Source: Bimuria novae-zelandiae CBS 107.79
Taxonomy: Eukaryota > Ascomycota > Dothideomycetes > Pleosporales > Didymosphaeriaceae
Assembly (NCBI GenBank): GCA_010015655.1
Contig: ML976701.1
Span: forward strand, 526,052 to 590,051
Direction of reading: 5' to 3'
DNA: 64,000 bases
Position 1 is the first letter of the stretch. Each line of letters opens with the position of its first letter. The notes beneath the pieces were generated by a model, which ran no database searches, was not told where the DNA came from, and worked only from the letters and a program-made list of their open reading frames with translations. Shown here in pieces: positions 47,589-59,051 of the stretch. Made by a program: the position numbers and the translations under genes.

Positions 47589-47870
47589 TATTAAATATAA
47601 GGGTGTTTTTTTTAATAAAGGAAGTCACTGTAAAATAATTATGTATATATTAATAATAGAAACCATGGCTGTGCGCGAGGTGTCTATCTAGCGTCGTTTA
47701 ACGCTTGCACTATATAGGCTAGTGTAGGGGTAGTAGTGCGCCAGCCTCCCTTCTTCGTCCTATCGCACTCTGGGCAATAATTCAGGTAAGGAGACAGTAG
47801 ATTAGTCGCACTTATACTATAAGTAATAGTATAACTTACTGTAATACACAGTAGGTCGTTTAATCTGACA
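47589..47870. repeat. Copia right LTR (5' LTR in element sense)
   Basis: 282 bp, ends AATCTGACA, then ACTTT. Its outer start is mutated (TATTAAATATAAGG versus TGTCAGATATGAGG), all changes being RIP-type transitions. Confidence 0.88.
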
Positions 47871-47875
47871 ACTTT

Positions 47876-48640
47876 ACTATTAACTAGTATTTAATAATAG
47901 AACGCATTAATAAGTCCTTAAGAAAACTTCCTATTATACTATTCTTAATAAACTAAATTTTAAGCTTATACGTAGCTCTCTTATACTTAAAATGTAATTT
48001 AAAATATACTATAAATAGTAGGCGCGTTTAATTATATTTACTATTAAATTCTACCTATATAAAGTTAACTATTACTAGGTGTTAACGCGCGCTACTTAAA
48101 GTTTAGAATTTAACTTTACTAACTTTGCTAGAAAGTTACTTTATAATTATATAATATTAAATTAAGTTGTCCACGATAGAATTAAGGCTAATTTAAAGTA
48201 ATAATTATAAAAAAAATTATCTAGTGCTATAGTTAAAAACAAGATATTATATAAAAAGTTACTTACTAGTATTATTATTAAGAAGTAATACTAGGGAATC
48301 TAGCGTATAACCTCCCCTAGGGTTTTCCTCTCTTTAAATATAGCCTTAGGCTTTATTAAAGCATTGTATCTATCCTAAAGATTTATAAATTTAGTTTATA
48401 GTTAATTAAATAATAGTAATTAGTTTATAGCTATAATAGTAGCTAGTTTTTTTTTTATAGAAGTAAACTCTCTCTTAGAGATATTAAATATTTTATAATT
48501 AAAACTATAAAATAGGTCTCTAACTACAAGATTAAAGATATAGCTAGCATATCTTATCCTCTAGTAAATAGAATTAAAGTGTAAAATTACACTTAGCTAC
48601 GTAAGGGCTTAATTATTTAAAGAGGCGTTATTATAAGTCT
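47876..48640 (-). pseudogene. hAT transposase middle segment
   Basis: RIP-mutated. In the minus sense the right part reads TYNNASLNN, then IRYASYIFNLVVRDLFYS. These correspond to the DNASNN and LRCxGHxLNLVV signatures of hAT transposases with Cys-to-Tyr and Gly/His changes expected from RIP. Stops interrupt the frame repeatedly. Confidence 0.7.
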
Positions 48641-48710
48641 TGTCCGATTACATGGTCCTTTGCGCTTGCAAGGTGGCTGGCGCACCTGTACCCTTGCATA
48701 AGATACATTC

Positions 48711-48883
48711 TGTAAAAAGCGCCCTGACTACGGGCGACTCAGTCTATCCACAGTACTAAGGCGATCCCTTAGAGAGGGAAGAGAAGGGCTGCGGCGAGGG
48801 AAGTAGATAGGCGGAAGGCCCGGATAGCGCTAGTCTAGAGCGGACTAGGGCCGTCGAGGGCCCTCGACCTACGACTCGTGACA
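48711..48883. repeat. Gypsy left LTR
   Basis: 173 bp. It carries a 6-bp stretch (between CCC and TACGAC near 48864) that is missing from the right copy. A purine-rich AAAGAAAAGAG (minus sense) lies just inside, fitting a polypurine tract. Confidence 0.88.
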
Positions 48884-49026
48884 AAGGCTCTTTTCTTTAA
48901 GGGTCTCTACCGCGAGAATAAGCACGTAATAACTAGCCTAATTAACGTGTTTCACCAGTCATTGAGCCACACCAGTCACTGAGCCACCCCACCAAGATCG
49001 CGACGCGTCTCTACACAACACCCACG

Positions 49027-50578
49027 ATGCCCACCACACAACGCACCCGCCAGCTTGAAAAGGAAGCCAGGCTAGCTCTATCGACCCATGCGATTCAGAT
49101 AAGACAGGTTTCTAGCTACCGAAACGCTGCAAGGCTCTATGATATCGATCGATCTACCCTACGTCGACGTGTCAACGGTCACCTACCTCGGGCCGTTGCT
49201 AACGCCCAGAAACGAANNNNNNNNNNNNNNNNNNNNNNNNNNNNNNNNNNNNNNNNNNNNNNNNNNNNNNNNNNNNNNNNNNNNNNNNNNNNNNNNNNNN
49301 NNNNNNNNNNNNNNNNNNNNNNNNNNNNNNNNNNNNNNNNNNNNNNNNNNNNNNNNNNNNNNNNNNNNNNNNNNNNNNNNNNNNNNNNNNNNNNNNNNNN
49401 NNNNNNNNNNNNNNNNNNNNNNNNNNNNNNNNNNNNNNNNNNNNNNNNNNNNNNNNNNNNNNNNNNNNNNNNNNNNNNNNNNNNNNNNNNNNNNNNNNNN
49501 NNNNNNNNNNNNNNNNNNNNNNNNNNNNNNNNNNNNNNNNNNNNNNNNNNNNNNNNNNNNNNNNNNNNNNNNNNNNNNNNNNNNNNNNNNNNNNNNNNNN
49601 NNNNNNNNNNNNNNNNNNNNNNNNNNNNNNNNNNNNNNNNNNNNNNNNNNNNNNNNNNNNNNNNNNNNNNNNNNNNNNNNNNNNNNNNNNNACCTACCTG
49701 CTGGCTGGGTACTGGCTGTCAGCGACAATGGCTGGACGACAGATAGCCTAGGGCTTACCTGGCTAGAGCACTTCACTCGGCATACAGAGTCTCGTATAGT
49801 TGGCACCTGGCGGCTGCTTATTCTAGACGGTCATAGTAGCCATGCTACCCCTGAGTTTGATTAATACTGTAGGACACACAGGATTATCAGCCTGTGTATG
49901 CCTGCCCATACGAGCCACCTCCTACAGCCTTTAGATGTCGGCTGTTTCTCACCTCTCAAGACAGCGTACGGACATGAAGTGACTGAGCTGGCCAGACAGC
50001 GTGTCTATTATGTAGACAAGGAAGAGTTCCTGTCAATCTACCCACGTGTACGTAGGGCTGTTTTTACAGAGCAGAACATCAAGGCTGGCTTTTAAGCGAC
50101 AGGGCTGGTGCCTACCTGTCCTGATTGGGTCCTCTCATGCCTGACTGTAGTCAGGACACCGTCACCACTACAGACGGGCGCTGAGCCAGCATGGACAGCT
50201 GAGACGCCTCACACTACTACTCAGGTTAAGCAGCAGGCTAGGCTTATACGTGATCGTTTACAACGACCATCTCAGAGCCCTACACACCAGATGCTCAGGC
50301 AGCTAGTTAAGAGCTGTCAGCATGCTATAAATACAGTAACTCTCCTAGCAGAAGATATTAGGAAACTACAGGCTACCAATCAACGTCGTAGACAAAGACA
50401 GGAGAGGCGTAGGCAGTATATTGCCTCTGGAGGGGCTCTACAGGCTGAGGAAGGTCGAAGGCTGGCTGCAGAGGCTGAAAGGGTGCTCCAGCAGGTAGAG
50501 CAGGAGGACCGTGCAGGACGATCACGAGCACCACCTACATGCAGCAACTGCCATAAGCAAGGCCATAGAAGGACTTAG
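49027..50578 (+). pseudogene. Pogo-family transposase with stops and assembly gap
   Basis: The N-terminal part (49027-49216) reads MPTTQRTRQLEKEARLALST, then YRNAARLYDIDRSTLRRRVNG, a psq-type helix-turn-helix. After the gap the DDE_1 domain reads VLAVSDNGWTTD, LLILDGHSSHATPEF and MPAHTSHLLQPLDVGCF. Stops lie in frame at 49862 (TAA) and 50093 (TAA). The tail has an Arg/Gln-rich coiled stretch and CSNCHKQGHRRT before TAG. Reading frames on the two sides of the gap cannot be compared because the gap length is nominal. As it stands it is inactive. Confidence 0.85.
49217..49691. other. Assembly gap, 475 N
   Basis: A run of N replaces the middle of the pogo transposase. The true sequence should include the remaining DNA-binding part and the first catalytic Asp region. 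Such gaps often mark repeats the assembler could not resolve. Confidence 0.99.
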
Positions 50579-51595
50579 TGTACCCAGAGATTATAGCTAT
50601 TATATTAATCTATTTATATTAAATTTAACTATTGCGTTGTTAAGCTATCGTGCAGAAAGCTGCGTTAGTTTTAGTGGGGTGGCTCAGTGACTAGTGTGGC
50701 TCAATAACTGGTGAAACACGTTAACTTAGGCCTTACGTATTACGTAAGCTAATAACGTAAGCTAAATCTTAGACTTACACTAAGGCCTAAAACCCTTATT
50801 CTTACTCTCCACTCGGCGGCTTACCTTATCCCGGAGGCTCCCTAACCCGTAAGTATAACCTGGCCGATCTATGGCAGTCTAGGGTGCCTGACCCTAGATG
50901 CCCCCCATTTTAGTACCTAGCCGCTCTAAATTTAGAGGTTATAAAGGTAGACTAACCTGGTGTAGGCCTGCCAAGTCGTCCCTATACTTATTACTTCTCT
51001 ACCGCCCTCTTCAGCAACCTTTAGACTTTGTCTAGACATACCCACGCTATTTAGCACTATAAGTACCGCGAACGCTATCCTTAAGGCCCTAGTTAATAAG
51101 GCGCGTGCGAGCGCGGTTAGTACTATTAACCCGTACTATACTTACCTTCCTATTATCCTAGATAGCCTTAAGTAGTCTAATTATAAGAAGATAAAGCTCT
51201 ATTAGTTTTAGGTTAAGGAGATGCGTCGTGTCTAGTCTAGGGCAGTATATATTAATCTTAGCCTAATAGATTTAGAGAACTACGATTTAATCTGCCACTG
51301 CGATGCCTACTACGGCGGTGGTAGGGATTATTAGTAGGTAAGTTGGCGCTTTAAGGGTTATGTAGGGGTTTCGAGGCTAATTAGTAGCAGATACCTAAAG
51401 ACAACTTAGAGAACGTGTTAAGTATCTTAATTACCCTTATACTACGCTCGAGCTAAATTAATACGTACATATGTAATAAGATCGACCTCTCTAGATTAGA
51501 TAAGGTATTAGTAAAGGCCACCACGCAGGTACTAGAGACAGAATAAAGTAATATTATTATATAAGTATTATCTAGTGTAGTTAAGGGTTATCTAG

Positions 51596-51861
51596 ACTAA
51601 GTCGCATAGGGCCACCGGATCTAAATTCTGCGGAAACCCGTTAACCCCCTACTACTCGGGTTATGACACCTGGCCTCCTAAGGAGATTATTCCGGTGGTG
51701 GGCCTCTCTATTAAGGAGAAGCGAAAGAGGAAAGCTTCTGCCATAGAGGGGGGTAGTCTAACCTCCCTAGTTACTACTAGTGCTCTTACCCTTAGGCGCA
51801 AGAAGGTTGCTCCTAAGTTAGTAAGGGTCCTTAACCCTAATTCCAGGTTATTAATACTAAT
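51596..51861 (+). other. Open frame antisense to gypsy pol, unknown
   Basis: This plus-strand frame stays open for about 88 codons in a region otherwise full of RIP stops. It contains GSKFCGNPLTPYYSGYDTWP and IKEKRKRKAS, then VAPKLVRVLNPNS. The same strand has shorter readable pieces upstream (e.g. NLSLIDLENYDLICHCDAYY near 51250). It lies beyond the pol end of the chromovirus, so it could be an extra antisense gene carried by the element, or chance. No family is recognised. Confidence 0.35.
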
Positions 51862-52439
51862 TTAGGGTAGTTAGCGTTTAAGGCTAGTATCCTAGCCACG
51901 CTAGACTTCCTCGCGGAGGAAGTAAAGAAGAAGATTAAGAGCAAGGGTAGTTAGAAGACTTTTTAGTAAGTCTATAAGTCTAAGCGCCTGACTAATTAAG
52001 AGGGTTATTTAGTACAATCTAGGGATTCCTGCCCCTATTAATAGTGTCTAGATTTTATTTACGCTCTATACCCTTAGGCGGTTTTAGTTAGGTTTCGGTT
52101 AGCTATAATCGCGTTAGGTACGGTCCGAATAGGCTTATAAGCCTTTGTTAGGCCCCGAAAGGCGTAAATAGGCCTAGATAGCTCGTTCCAGTCTTTAGTC
52201 TATTTAAGAATCCTTTACCCTATTTATTCTAGTATTTCGCAGCCTATAAAGTGTACTCTCTAGGGTAATCTATTACTAATTACTATCGAGTGCTATCTTC
52301 CTCCTTCTCTAGGGGGGCGACCCCGCCTCTTAGGCTCCTGTCTAGGGCGACCTTTAGTTTCCTTGTCTAAGCCCTTTAGGAACTGCTTTATCGCCCCTTT
52401 AGAGATCTCCTCTATAGATAACTACTAGTTCTTATTACT

Positions 52440-52560
52440 ATCGTATCCTTTCCACTTAACTTTATACAGCCATTCTCTGTCCTAGAGTACCCTAGATCTA
52501 ATTCCTTTAATTAGGTATATATCCTCCCCTGCTTATAGTATAATAACCTTAGGCGGGCTT
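52440..52560 (-). pseudogene. Gypsy chromodomain remnant
   Basis: Minus-strand reading gives GEDIYLIKGIRSRV, then LYKVKWKGYDSNKN, the core of a chromodomain at the end of a chromoviral integrase. It probably once guided insertion to heterochromatin. Stops follow. Confidence 0.75.
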
Positions 52561-54899
52561 TACTCCCGTTATAGCAGTCCTTCTAGGGCTACCTGGTTTA
52601 GGAGAGACACATAGAACACTAGGTAAATATTAAAGTCCTTTAGCAGCTCTAGCTTATATGCCTGTTAACTAATCCGCCGTTTTACCCTATAGGAACCCTA
52701 GGACTTATAGTTAAGTTTCTTCTTAAGCCTAGTTAACCGTATATTACGGGCGTCAAGGTATACCATGTCCCCTACTATAAAGGTTTAGGCCTTATGCTTC
52801 TTATTATACTACGTCGCCTAGTACGCCTGTGCCCTAAGGATTGCTTAGGTTATCTAGGCCCTAGTCTGGGCTAGAACTGCCGCTCTGGCCCTTACCGTAG
52901 GTACCGACCCGCGCAGCTGTACTTCTCAGGGCAGGCCTACTATTAGTAGATTTAGGCTGTACACTATAATAAATAGCGACACTCCTATAGAGCTATGGAT
53001 ACTATTGTTATACAAATATTCTACTTTAGATAGAAGGTCTACTTAATTAGATTATTCGTAGTTACAGAATACTTAAAGGTACTATTTAAGCGTTTAGTTC
53101 TATTATTCTGTCTGTTTATCTGTCTGCGAGTAGAAGGCAGTAGAGAGGAGTTGCTTAGTTCTTAAATATTAAGTAAAGGTACTCTAATAAGCTAATACAA
53201 ATAGGCTACCTCTATCTATAACTATTAACTTTAAAGGGCCGTATAGGCGTAGAACCTCTCTCCTAAAGACCTTAGCTAGCTCTACTACCTTTAGGTCCTT
53301 TCGCGTGGGGATGTAGTGTGCCATCTTAGAAAACTAGTTAATAATTACTAGGATACTGTCATAACGATAGGCTCTAGATTTACTCTTAGGTAGATCTATT
53401 ACTATGTCTATAGTAATGTCCTCCTAAATGCCCCTTAGAACTAGCAGGCTATTAAGTTGGCCGTGCGTCGCGTATTAGACAGGTTTCGCCCTAGAGCACG
53501 CTTAACAGGTCCAGACGTAGTCCTTTACGTATTATTAGACACTAGGCTACTAAAACTCCCGCAGCACTAGCTCTAAGGTTCTAATAAAGTTAAAATAGCC
53601 CGCGAGGGGGTTATCGTGGCATTATTAAAGGACGTGTACCCTCGCCAGAGGTGGCACGTATAGCCTATTCTCGTACCGTAATAGGTTAGCCAGTCCAATT
53701 ATCTAGCGCTTTAGCCATTCCGGCTTTGCTATCTCTGGCCCTTAAAGGTACTAGAGGATTTATTCTGCAGTTTCGTCCCCCTAGCTATTTCTCTTTAATA
53801 GCTCCACTATAGGGTAAGCGCTTGCTAAATCGTTTACTACCGCCTCCTTAGTCGCTAACGTTCTAGATCTAGCGACCCTCGTTGCTACCACTAGTCTAGG
53901 GCTTTCTACTTACTTTAGTGGCTATAGGCTGCCTGCCACGCCTACTTTATCTAAAGCGTCGCCTTTCAGCTATAACTTGTGCTATAGGGCCTTAAGAAGT
54001 CTTTACTAGGAACTACTTATCCCGCCTAAGCTTGTTTCCTCCTCTAACTTATAGTTAGGTCTCCGTAACAGTCTATTAGCGGGATTCGTCCTTCCTAAAT
54101 AGTGTTTAATTTTAAAATTAAATATTATAAGCTATTTAGCCCACCTTGCCTACCGTTTAGTTAAGACTTTTATAGACATAAACCCTTACAGGTTGGCATA
54201 ATTAGTTAGAAGCTTAACCTTTTTACTAACACCCTCTAGGTAGTGTTGCTAATACTTAAAAGCTTTAATAATCGCTAGTAACTCGCTATTATGCGTGTTA
54301 TAGTTTCGTTCTGCCTAGTTCATCTTGCGCGAATAAAAAGCAACTAGGTACTATTGTAGCTTCCTATATTTATCTAGTTGCGGTTAGCTTAAAATACCCA
54401 AGATTGCGAAACCTAAAGCGTTAGTTTCTACTCTTAAGGGTCTTCTAGGGTTAAAGTAGGCTAGCAAGGGCCCTCGCATAAAGCTCTCTTTTAGCTAGTA
54501 AAAGGAGGCCTTAGCCTACTTTAGTAAGCTTATTATAACTAATTCCTCGAGTCTCTATTACTATCCACCCTTAGTAGCTCCCTCTAGCCTTCTTATTAGG
54601 GCGTAAAGGGGTGCCGCCACTTAAGAGAATCTTTCTATAAACCTTTAATAGTAGTTAGCAAAGCTAAGGAAGATCTTAACTACTTAGACTAAGTTTAGTT
54701 CGGGCTAATTTTTTATAAAGGCGACGCGGTCCTCCTCTATCTCTACGCTATCTAAGAATACTATAAAGCCTAGGTATCCCACCTTGCGTGTGTAGAATTC
54801 GCATTTAGACAGTTTAGCGTATAGCCAGCGTTTAACAAGGCGTTCTAGCACTATCTAAACGTGCTAGATATGTTCCTCCTTCGTCTTAGAGTAGATAAG

Positions 54900-55270
54900 G
54901 ATATCGTCGAGGTACACAATACAGCAGATATTAAGAAAGTCTAACAATATATTATTAATATAACTTTAGAAGGTCGCAGGCGCGTTTATTAAGCTAAAAG
55001 ATATTACTATATATTTATACTATTTATACCTTATTTAGAAGGCCGTCTTCTATTTATCTCCTGCCCTAATTCGGACGTGGTAGTAGGCGTCCCTTAGGTC
55101 TAGTTTAGTGTAGATTTAGGCATCCCCTAGTCGGTCAAGGGATTCCTGTATTAAGGGAAGTAGGTATTAATTCTTTATTATAACTACATTTAGTCCCCTA
55201 TAGTCAACGTAGAGGTAGAGGCCTCTATCCTTTTTCTTTATAAAAAGAATTAGTGCCCCGGCGCTTAATC
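54900..55270 (-). pseudogene. Gypsy reverse transcriptase core
   Basis: Minus strand reads LILFIKKKDRGLYLYVDYRG, then TKLDLRDAYYHVRIRAGD, then INAPATF and IVYLDDI, the standard Ty3/gypsy RT blocks with YLDD. TGG and CGA codons have become stops. Confidence 0.9.
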
Positions 55271-56111
55271 GCGACAGTTAAATAAAGCCCTATTTAAGGT
55301 TCTTCTAGATATAGTCGCGCAGAACTGCCAACTCTAACTCTAATAGACTATAGAGTAGTCTAAAAGGCACTTCCTTGCCTTCCTCGATATTAATCTTTAT
55401 CTCGTGGGGGCCATGGTTGGCAAGAATACTTACGGCTTCTTTAGAGAAGGCTTCCTCCCACCGTCCCTAGTATTCTTTAGGTAGCGTCCTAGGTAGGCCT
55501 CCTAATGTGTCCTTCAGGGTGGCATACATAATAAAATAGTTATTTACTATGTCTTTAGCCGTGCTAGCGAACTCTTTTACTAATTTAGTAAAGATCTTAG
55601 TCTATTTGCGCTTCCTATAGGCGAAGCGAATAGTCTTATTATAGAAGTTTATAATAGGGTTCCATTCTGCTAGCCAGGGCATTCCTAGGACCATATTAAA
55701 TCTACTAATATTACTAACTATGAATAGGCAACTACTGCTCTTGGTTTTACCGCGACTATTTATAATAGTGTAGGGGAGCTTCGCCTGGCCTAGAACGCCT
55801 AAGTCTTATCCGTTTAGCGCCACGTAGCGTTTGCCTTTTATTATTATCACTATAACCCCTAACCGCTTTATTAGATTACTACTAACGAAATTCGCTTTGG
55901 CTCCGTAGTCTACTAGGGCTTTAATCTATTATTAGTTGCCCTCGTGCTGTACTTCACCGTCTAGCGTAATTAGTAAGCTACTACTCCTATCCCTAGGGGT
56001 CCTTGCGGCTGCGACTAGTTATTATTAACCCTTATTATAGTTAACCTTACCTATAGACTATTAGGCCTTTTAGTCTATAGCTTGTCTTTCCCCGCCTTAG
56101 CCTTGTACTTT

Positions 56112-56160
56112 AAACAGGACGCCTTATAATAGCCTAGTTTATAGCAGTAGAAGCATTAGT
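56112..56160 (-). pseudogene. Gypsy Gag zinc knuckle, His lost
   Basis: Minus strand reads CFYCYKLGYYKASC. The spacing fits C-x2-C-x4-H-x4-C with Tyr replacing His, as expected from a RIP CAT/CAC to TAT/TAC change. Confidence 0.7.
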
Positions 56161-57506
56161 CTTTATCCCTATCCTCTACTGCCTAAGCCTTCTTCTTGCC
56201 ATCCTTATCGCGACGGTCGCTATCATGGCGTCTTTAGTATAGTCTTATATTATTTAACCTAGATTACTTTCAATCGCGCCTTTCGTTAGCTAGCTTGTTA
56301 AGAAAGTTATTATTAATATTATGTGTGCGTTATTTCCTTAACTTATAAGGTTTTAACGCTTACTAATGTATATTTACCTTTACTTTTAAGCGAGAGAGGC
56401 TCTTTTATTCGCGCGGCTGCTATTTAAGGCGTTCTTAGATTTTCTTATTTAGTGCCATGTAGAAGTTATTAATATAGTCTTTATTATTATTATTTAAGAC
56501 CTTCTCTAGGTTATATTCCTCCTATTAGTCCTTAAGGTAATTAAGGAGTTCTATAGGGGTCTTCTTATCTTATTTAGCTGCCTTAATCCTTTAGCAAGCG
56601 GCACTCTTTCGCTCCTAGGCTAATTTTAAGGAGTCTACTATAGTCTGCTATAGAAGGTCCTAGGTAACTTTCCTGTGTCGCTTCCGCTCTAGGATCTTGG
56701 CGACTATTTAGTTCTAGTAGTTACGTTATATATCTCCTAAGTATTTTACTACGAACCTAACCTGCGCTTTATTAGTTTTAAGGACAGGTAAAAAGTTAAT
56801 ATAGTCCTTATAGGCCCTTTTTTATAAGTTTAGTTCCTTGCGACCCCTGCCCTTAAATTAAGAAGGTTTTAGTAGCTTTAGTAGCTATGCGTCTAGGGTA
56901 GTAGCTACTATTTAGATCTAACGTTCTTTATCGTGGCTAGTACGGGCCTGGCCTTGTCTATCCTTCTTTCGCGGGCGTCGGATGCTTCTAGAGGCCCTAA
57001 ATTAGTCTTAACTAGCATTATCTAAGCTTAAGAACGCGTCTTTTATTAAGCTATTACTTAATAGGTTATTGCTTGTATTTTTGGCCTTGTCTAGGTTGCC
57101 GTAACCCTCCTTAGGCTCTAGGGAGTTATTAGAGATGCTAGTAGTTATTATCTCGTTCCTAACTAGGGTCTTACCTTTAGATTAGTAACGCTCTACTATT
57201 AGGGAGGCCTCTAGTTCCTAAATACGTTATTAGAGCTGTAGCACGCCTAGGCGTTCTTAAAGGGTAACTTCCTCTAATTATTAGTTATTATTACCACCTA
57301 TAATAGCAAGGGGGTCTTTCTCTAGGTCTACAGGTGTTGTTAGGTCTTTTATAGGCGTTGCAACTATTAGAGGCTCTTATTTAGAGGGTCCTATAGGTAG
57401 TAACCTGCTTTAAGGGTCTCTTGCTATTTTTAAGGTCTAGCGGATAACTCTTCGTGTCGATTCTATCGTACAGGTAAATTAGATATAAGGGGGTAAGGGA
57501 TCGTAT

Positions 57507-57673
57507 TGTAAAAAGCGCCCTAACTACGGGCGACTTAGTCTATCCATAGTACTAAGGCGATCCCTTAGAGAGGGAAGAGAAGGGCTGCGGCGAGGGAAGT
57601 AGATAGGCGGAAGGCCCGGATAGCGCTGGTCTAGAGCGGACTAGGGCCGTCGAGGGCCCTACGACTCGTGACA
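57507..57673. repeat. Gypsy right LTR
   Basis: 167 bp copy of 48711-48883. The four base differences are all between CpA/TpG and TpA. Confidence 0.88.
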
Positions 57674-57790
57674 CATTCCACAACAAAGCAATGGATGTCC
57701 TTATGGTTATATAGAGGATGCTACCTCCCACAGTAAAAAGATTAATTATCATTCCATCTCATTAAGAACACCCTTTAATCTGACAAGCCT

Positions 57791-58964
57791 ATACGCCTAT
57801 TTTCTTCTTAATCTTAAAAGTCTTAAGCGTTTATATTATATCCTTTCTTATATTAGTTCCTATGTGTAGAGATTCTATCTCCCGTAGAGATAGGAGGGCT
57901 ATATTACACTTATTATTTATATCTACCTAGTGGCCGACGATTGCAAGCAATCTATATATCTTCTAATTAGTTTACCTATTAAAGGATAGTTATATTTTAC
58001 TAGGATAATCCTTTAAGGCCTTCCTAAAGACCTCCTTCTTAGCCTTAAACTATTAAAGGACCTAGTTCCGCATCGTTTAATCATTAGGTAAGGGAGTCTT
58101 ATTAGCTATAATCTAGGTAAGTAGGTCCTTCTGTGTGCCCTAGGGATTAAACACTATTATAGCTTTATTATGTATAGCTTATTATACAGGATCTTTATTA
58201 TCTAAAGTAGCTAAGATAAATAATATACCTTTATTAGTGCTAGGAGCCTTAACTAGGAGGCTTCTTATGTAATTATACTACTCTATATAGCGCGCGCGGA
58301 GGTGATTAAGGACGCCGCCTTTACTATTAACCTTTAAAATAGTATTGTGCGGAGAATCCTCTAGGTGATAGTGCTTATAAAGATACTACTGTGTCTTATC
58401 CTTTATACGCTGTAAGGGTACTCCGTATAGCTAGTAGCTAGCGTGTCTCCTAACCTGCCGCTCATCCGCTAGGTATCTAGGGATTTTGTCATAATTAACC
58501 CGGTCGTAGTTAAATTTAGCCACTCTATGCCTCTTTGGAGCTCGCCGGCGAGCCTCTTGAGTTCCTCCATGAGATTGAGGGCCTCTGGAAGGCCCTTTGC
58601 CGCCGTCAGCCTCATAGGCAGAGGCGTTACTATCTGACAGTACGTCGACGGGACGCCGACGGTCAGCGCGCCTGCGAGACGGGGTGGAAACTAGCGACGG
58701 TGAGGCTCTGGATGGGGTAATCTGGGCGTAGAAAGCCTTATAGCCCTCCTTAGGGTGTTCTAAAGCCTCCTTAGGGGATTTTAAGACATATTAAATAATT
58801 ATTAAGTTACTATTAACGTCTATAGAGACTATAGGGGGGATGTTAAACAAGTAAGGTTTTAATAGAAATAGTGTCCGTACGCAGCAGCGTTACGGTCGGA
58901 ATACTAGTTATCGCGCGAGAAGGATGCGCGTGCACGTGCGCGAACAGCCGTGCGCGAACATGTA
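57791..58964 (-). pseudogene. hAT transposase N-terminal segment
   Basis: Minus strand from about 58725 reads RRPVDVLSDSNASAYEADGG, KRHRVAKFNYDRVNYDKIPR and LADERQVRRHAS. A finger-like stretch follows with YLYKHYHLEDSPHNTILK and GGVLNHLRARYIE, which fits a BED zinc finger with Cys-to-Tyr RIP changes. About 58530-58720 is GC-rich and un-mutated; the rest is TA-rich with stops. The assignment to hAT rests on the BED-like pattern and on continuity with 47876-48640. Confidence 0.6.
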
Positions 58965-59051
58965 CCGTGCCTCGGCAGTCAGTGCAACACGTCAGTCAAT
59001 GCAACACCCCACCATGCAACGTACCAACTTTCACGCGCCGCATCCCCACCA

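Larger units (their letters stand above)
42436..47870 (-). mobile_element. Ty1/copia LTR retrotransposon, 5.4 kb, RIP-degraded
   Basis: LTRs at 42436-42716 and 47589-47870 share long identical stretches (e.g. GTGCGCGAGGTGTCTATCTA). They begin TGTCAG and end CTRACA, and the 5-bp target duplication ACTTT lies on both sides (42431-42435, 47871-47875). The element reads right to left. A purine tract (AAGGGGGTGTG in minus sense) borders the left LTR. Gag is at the right and reverse transcriptase at the left. The RT still shows YIDD (about 43796-43834) and LYKALYGLR (about 43930-43955), with RIP stops between. The LTR size, PPT and YIDD form fit copia rather than gypsy. Confidence 0.92.
48945..50721 (+). 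mobile_element. Pogo-type transposon, family A copy 2 (nested in gypsy)
   Basis: Terminal inverted repeats begin ACGTGTTTCACCAGTC and contain the doubled CACCAGTCAxTGAGCCA motif. TA duplications lie at 48943-48944 and 50722-50723. The sequence family matches 32088-33916. It holds one transposase gene on the plus strand, interrupted by a 475-base assembly gap. It is far less mutated than its gypsy host, so it arrived later or escaped RIP. Confidence 0.92.
48711..57673 (-). mobile_element. Ty3/gypsy chromovirus LTR retrotransposon, 9.0 kb with nested pogo
   Basis: LTRs at 48711-48883 (173 bp) and 57507-57673 (167 bp) run TGTAAAAAGCG...CGACTCGTGACA. The target duplication CATTC flanks both ends (48706-48710, 57674-57678). 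Coding order on the minus strand from the right is a Gag zinc knuckle (about 56112-56160), reverse transcriptase with YLDD (54903-54914), and an integrase-end chromodomain (about 52440-52560, KVKWKGYDS). This order defines a chromovirus. Without the inner pogo element it is 7.2 kb. The interior is saturated with RIP mutations, whereas the short LTRs differ by four transitions and one 6-bp indel. Confidence 0.92.
48641..57785. mobile_element. Solo LTR (copia-like), split by the gypsy insertion
   Basis: The two halves are 48641-48710 and 57679-57785 (about 177 bp when joined). The left edge is TGTCCGATTA and the right edge TAATCTGACA, an imperfect inverted pair. AGTCT (48636-48640) and AGCCT (57786-57790) look like a 5-bp target duplication with one transition. 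The LTR body is of normal GC, unlike the surrounding hAT. No internal retrotransposon region is present, hence a solo LTR. Confidence 0.65.

Noticed and set aside
41090..48640. AT-rich isochore as a centromere
   Set aside because: TA enrichment with recognisable, nested RIP-damaged transposons explains the composition; window size is too small to argue for a centromere.
49027..49746. Long ORFs crossing the N run on both strands
   Set aside because: The N bases translate to X, so these frames are artefacts; only the real bases on each side were used.
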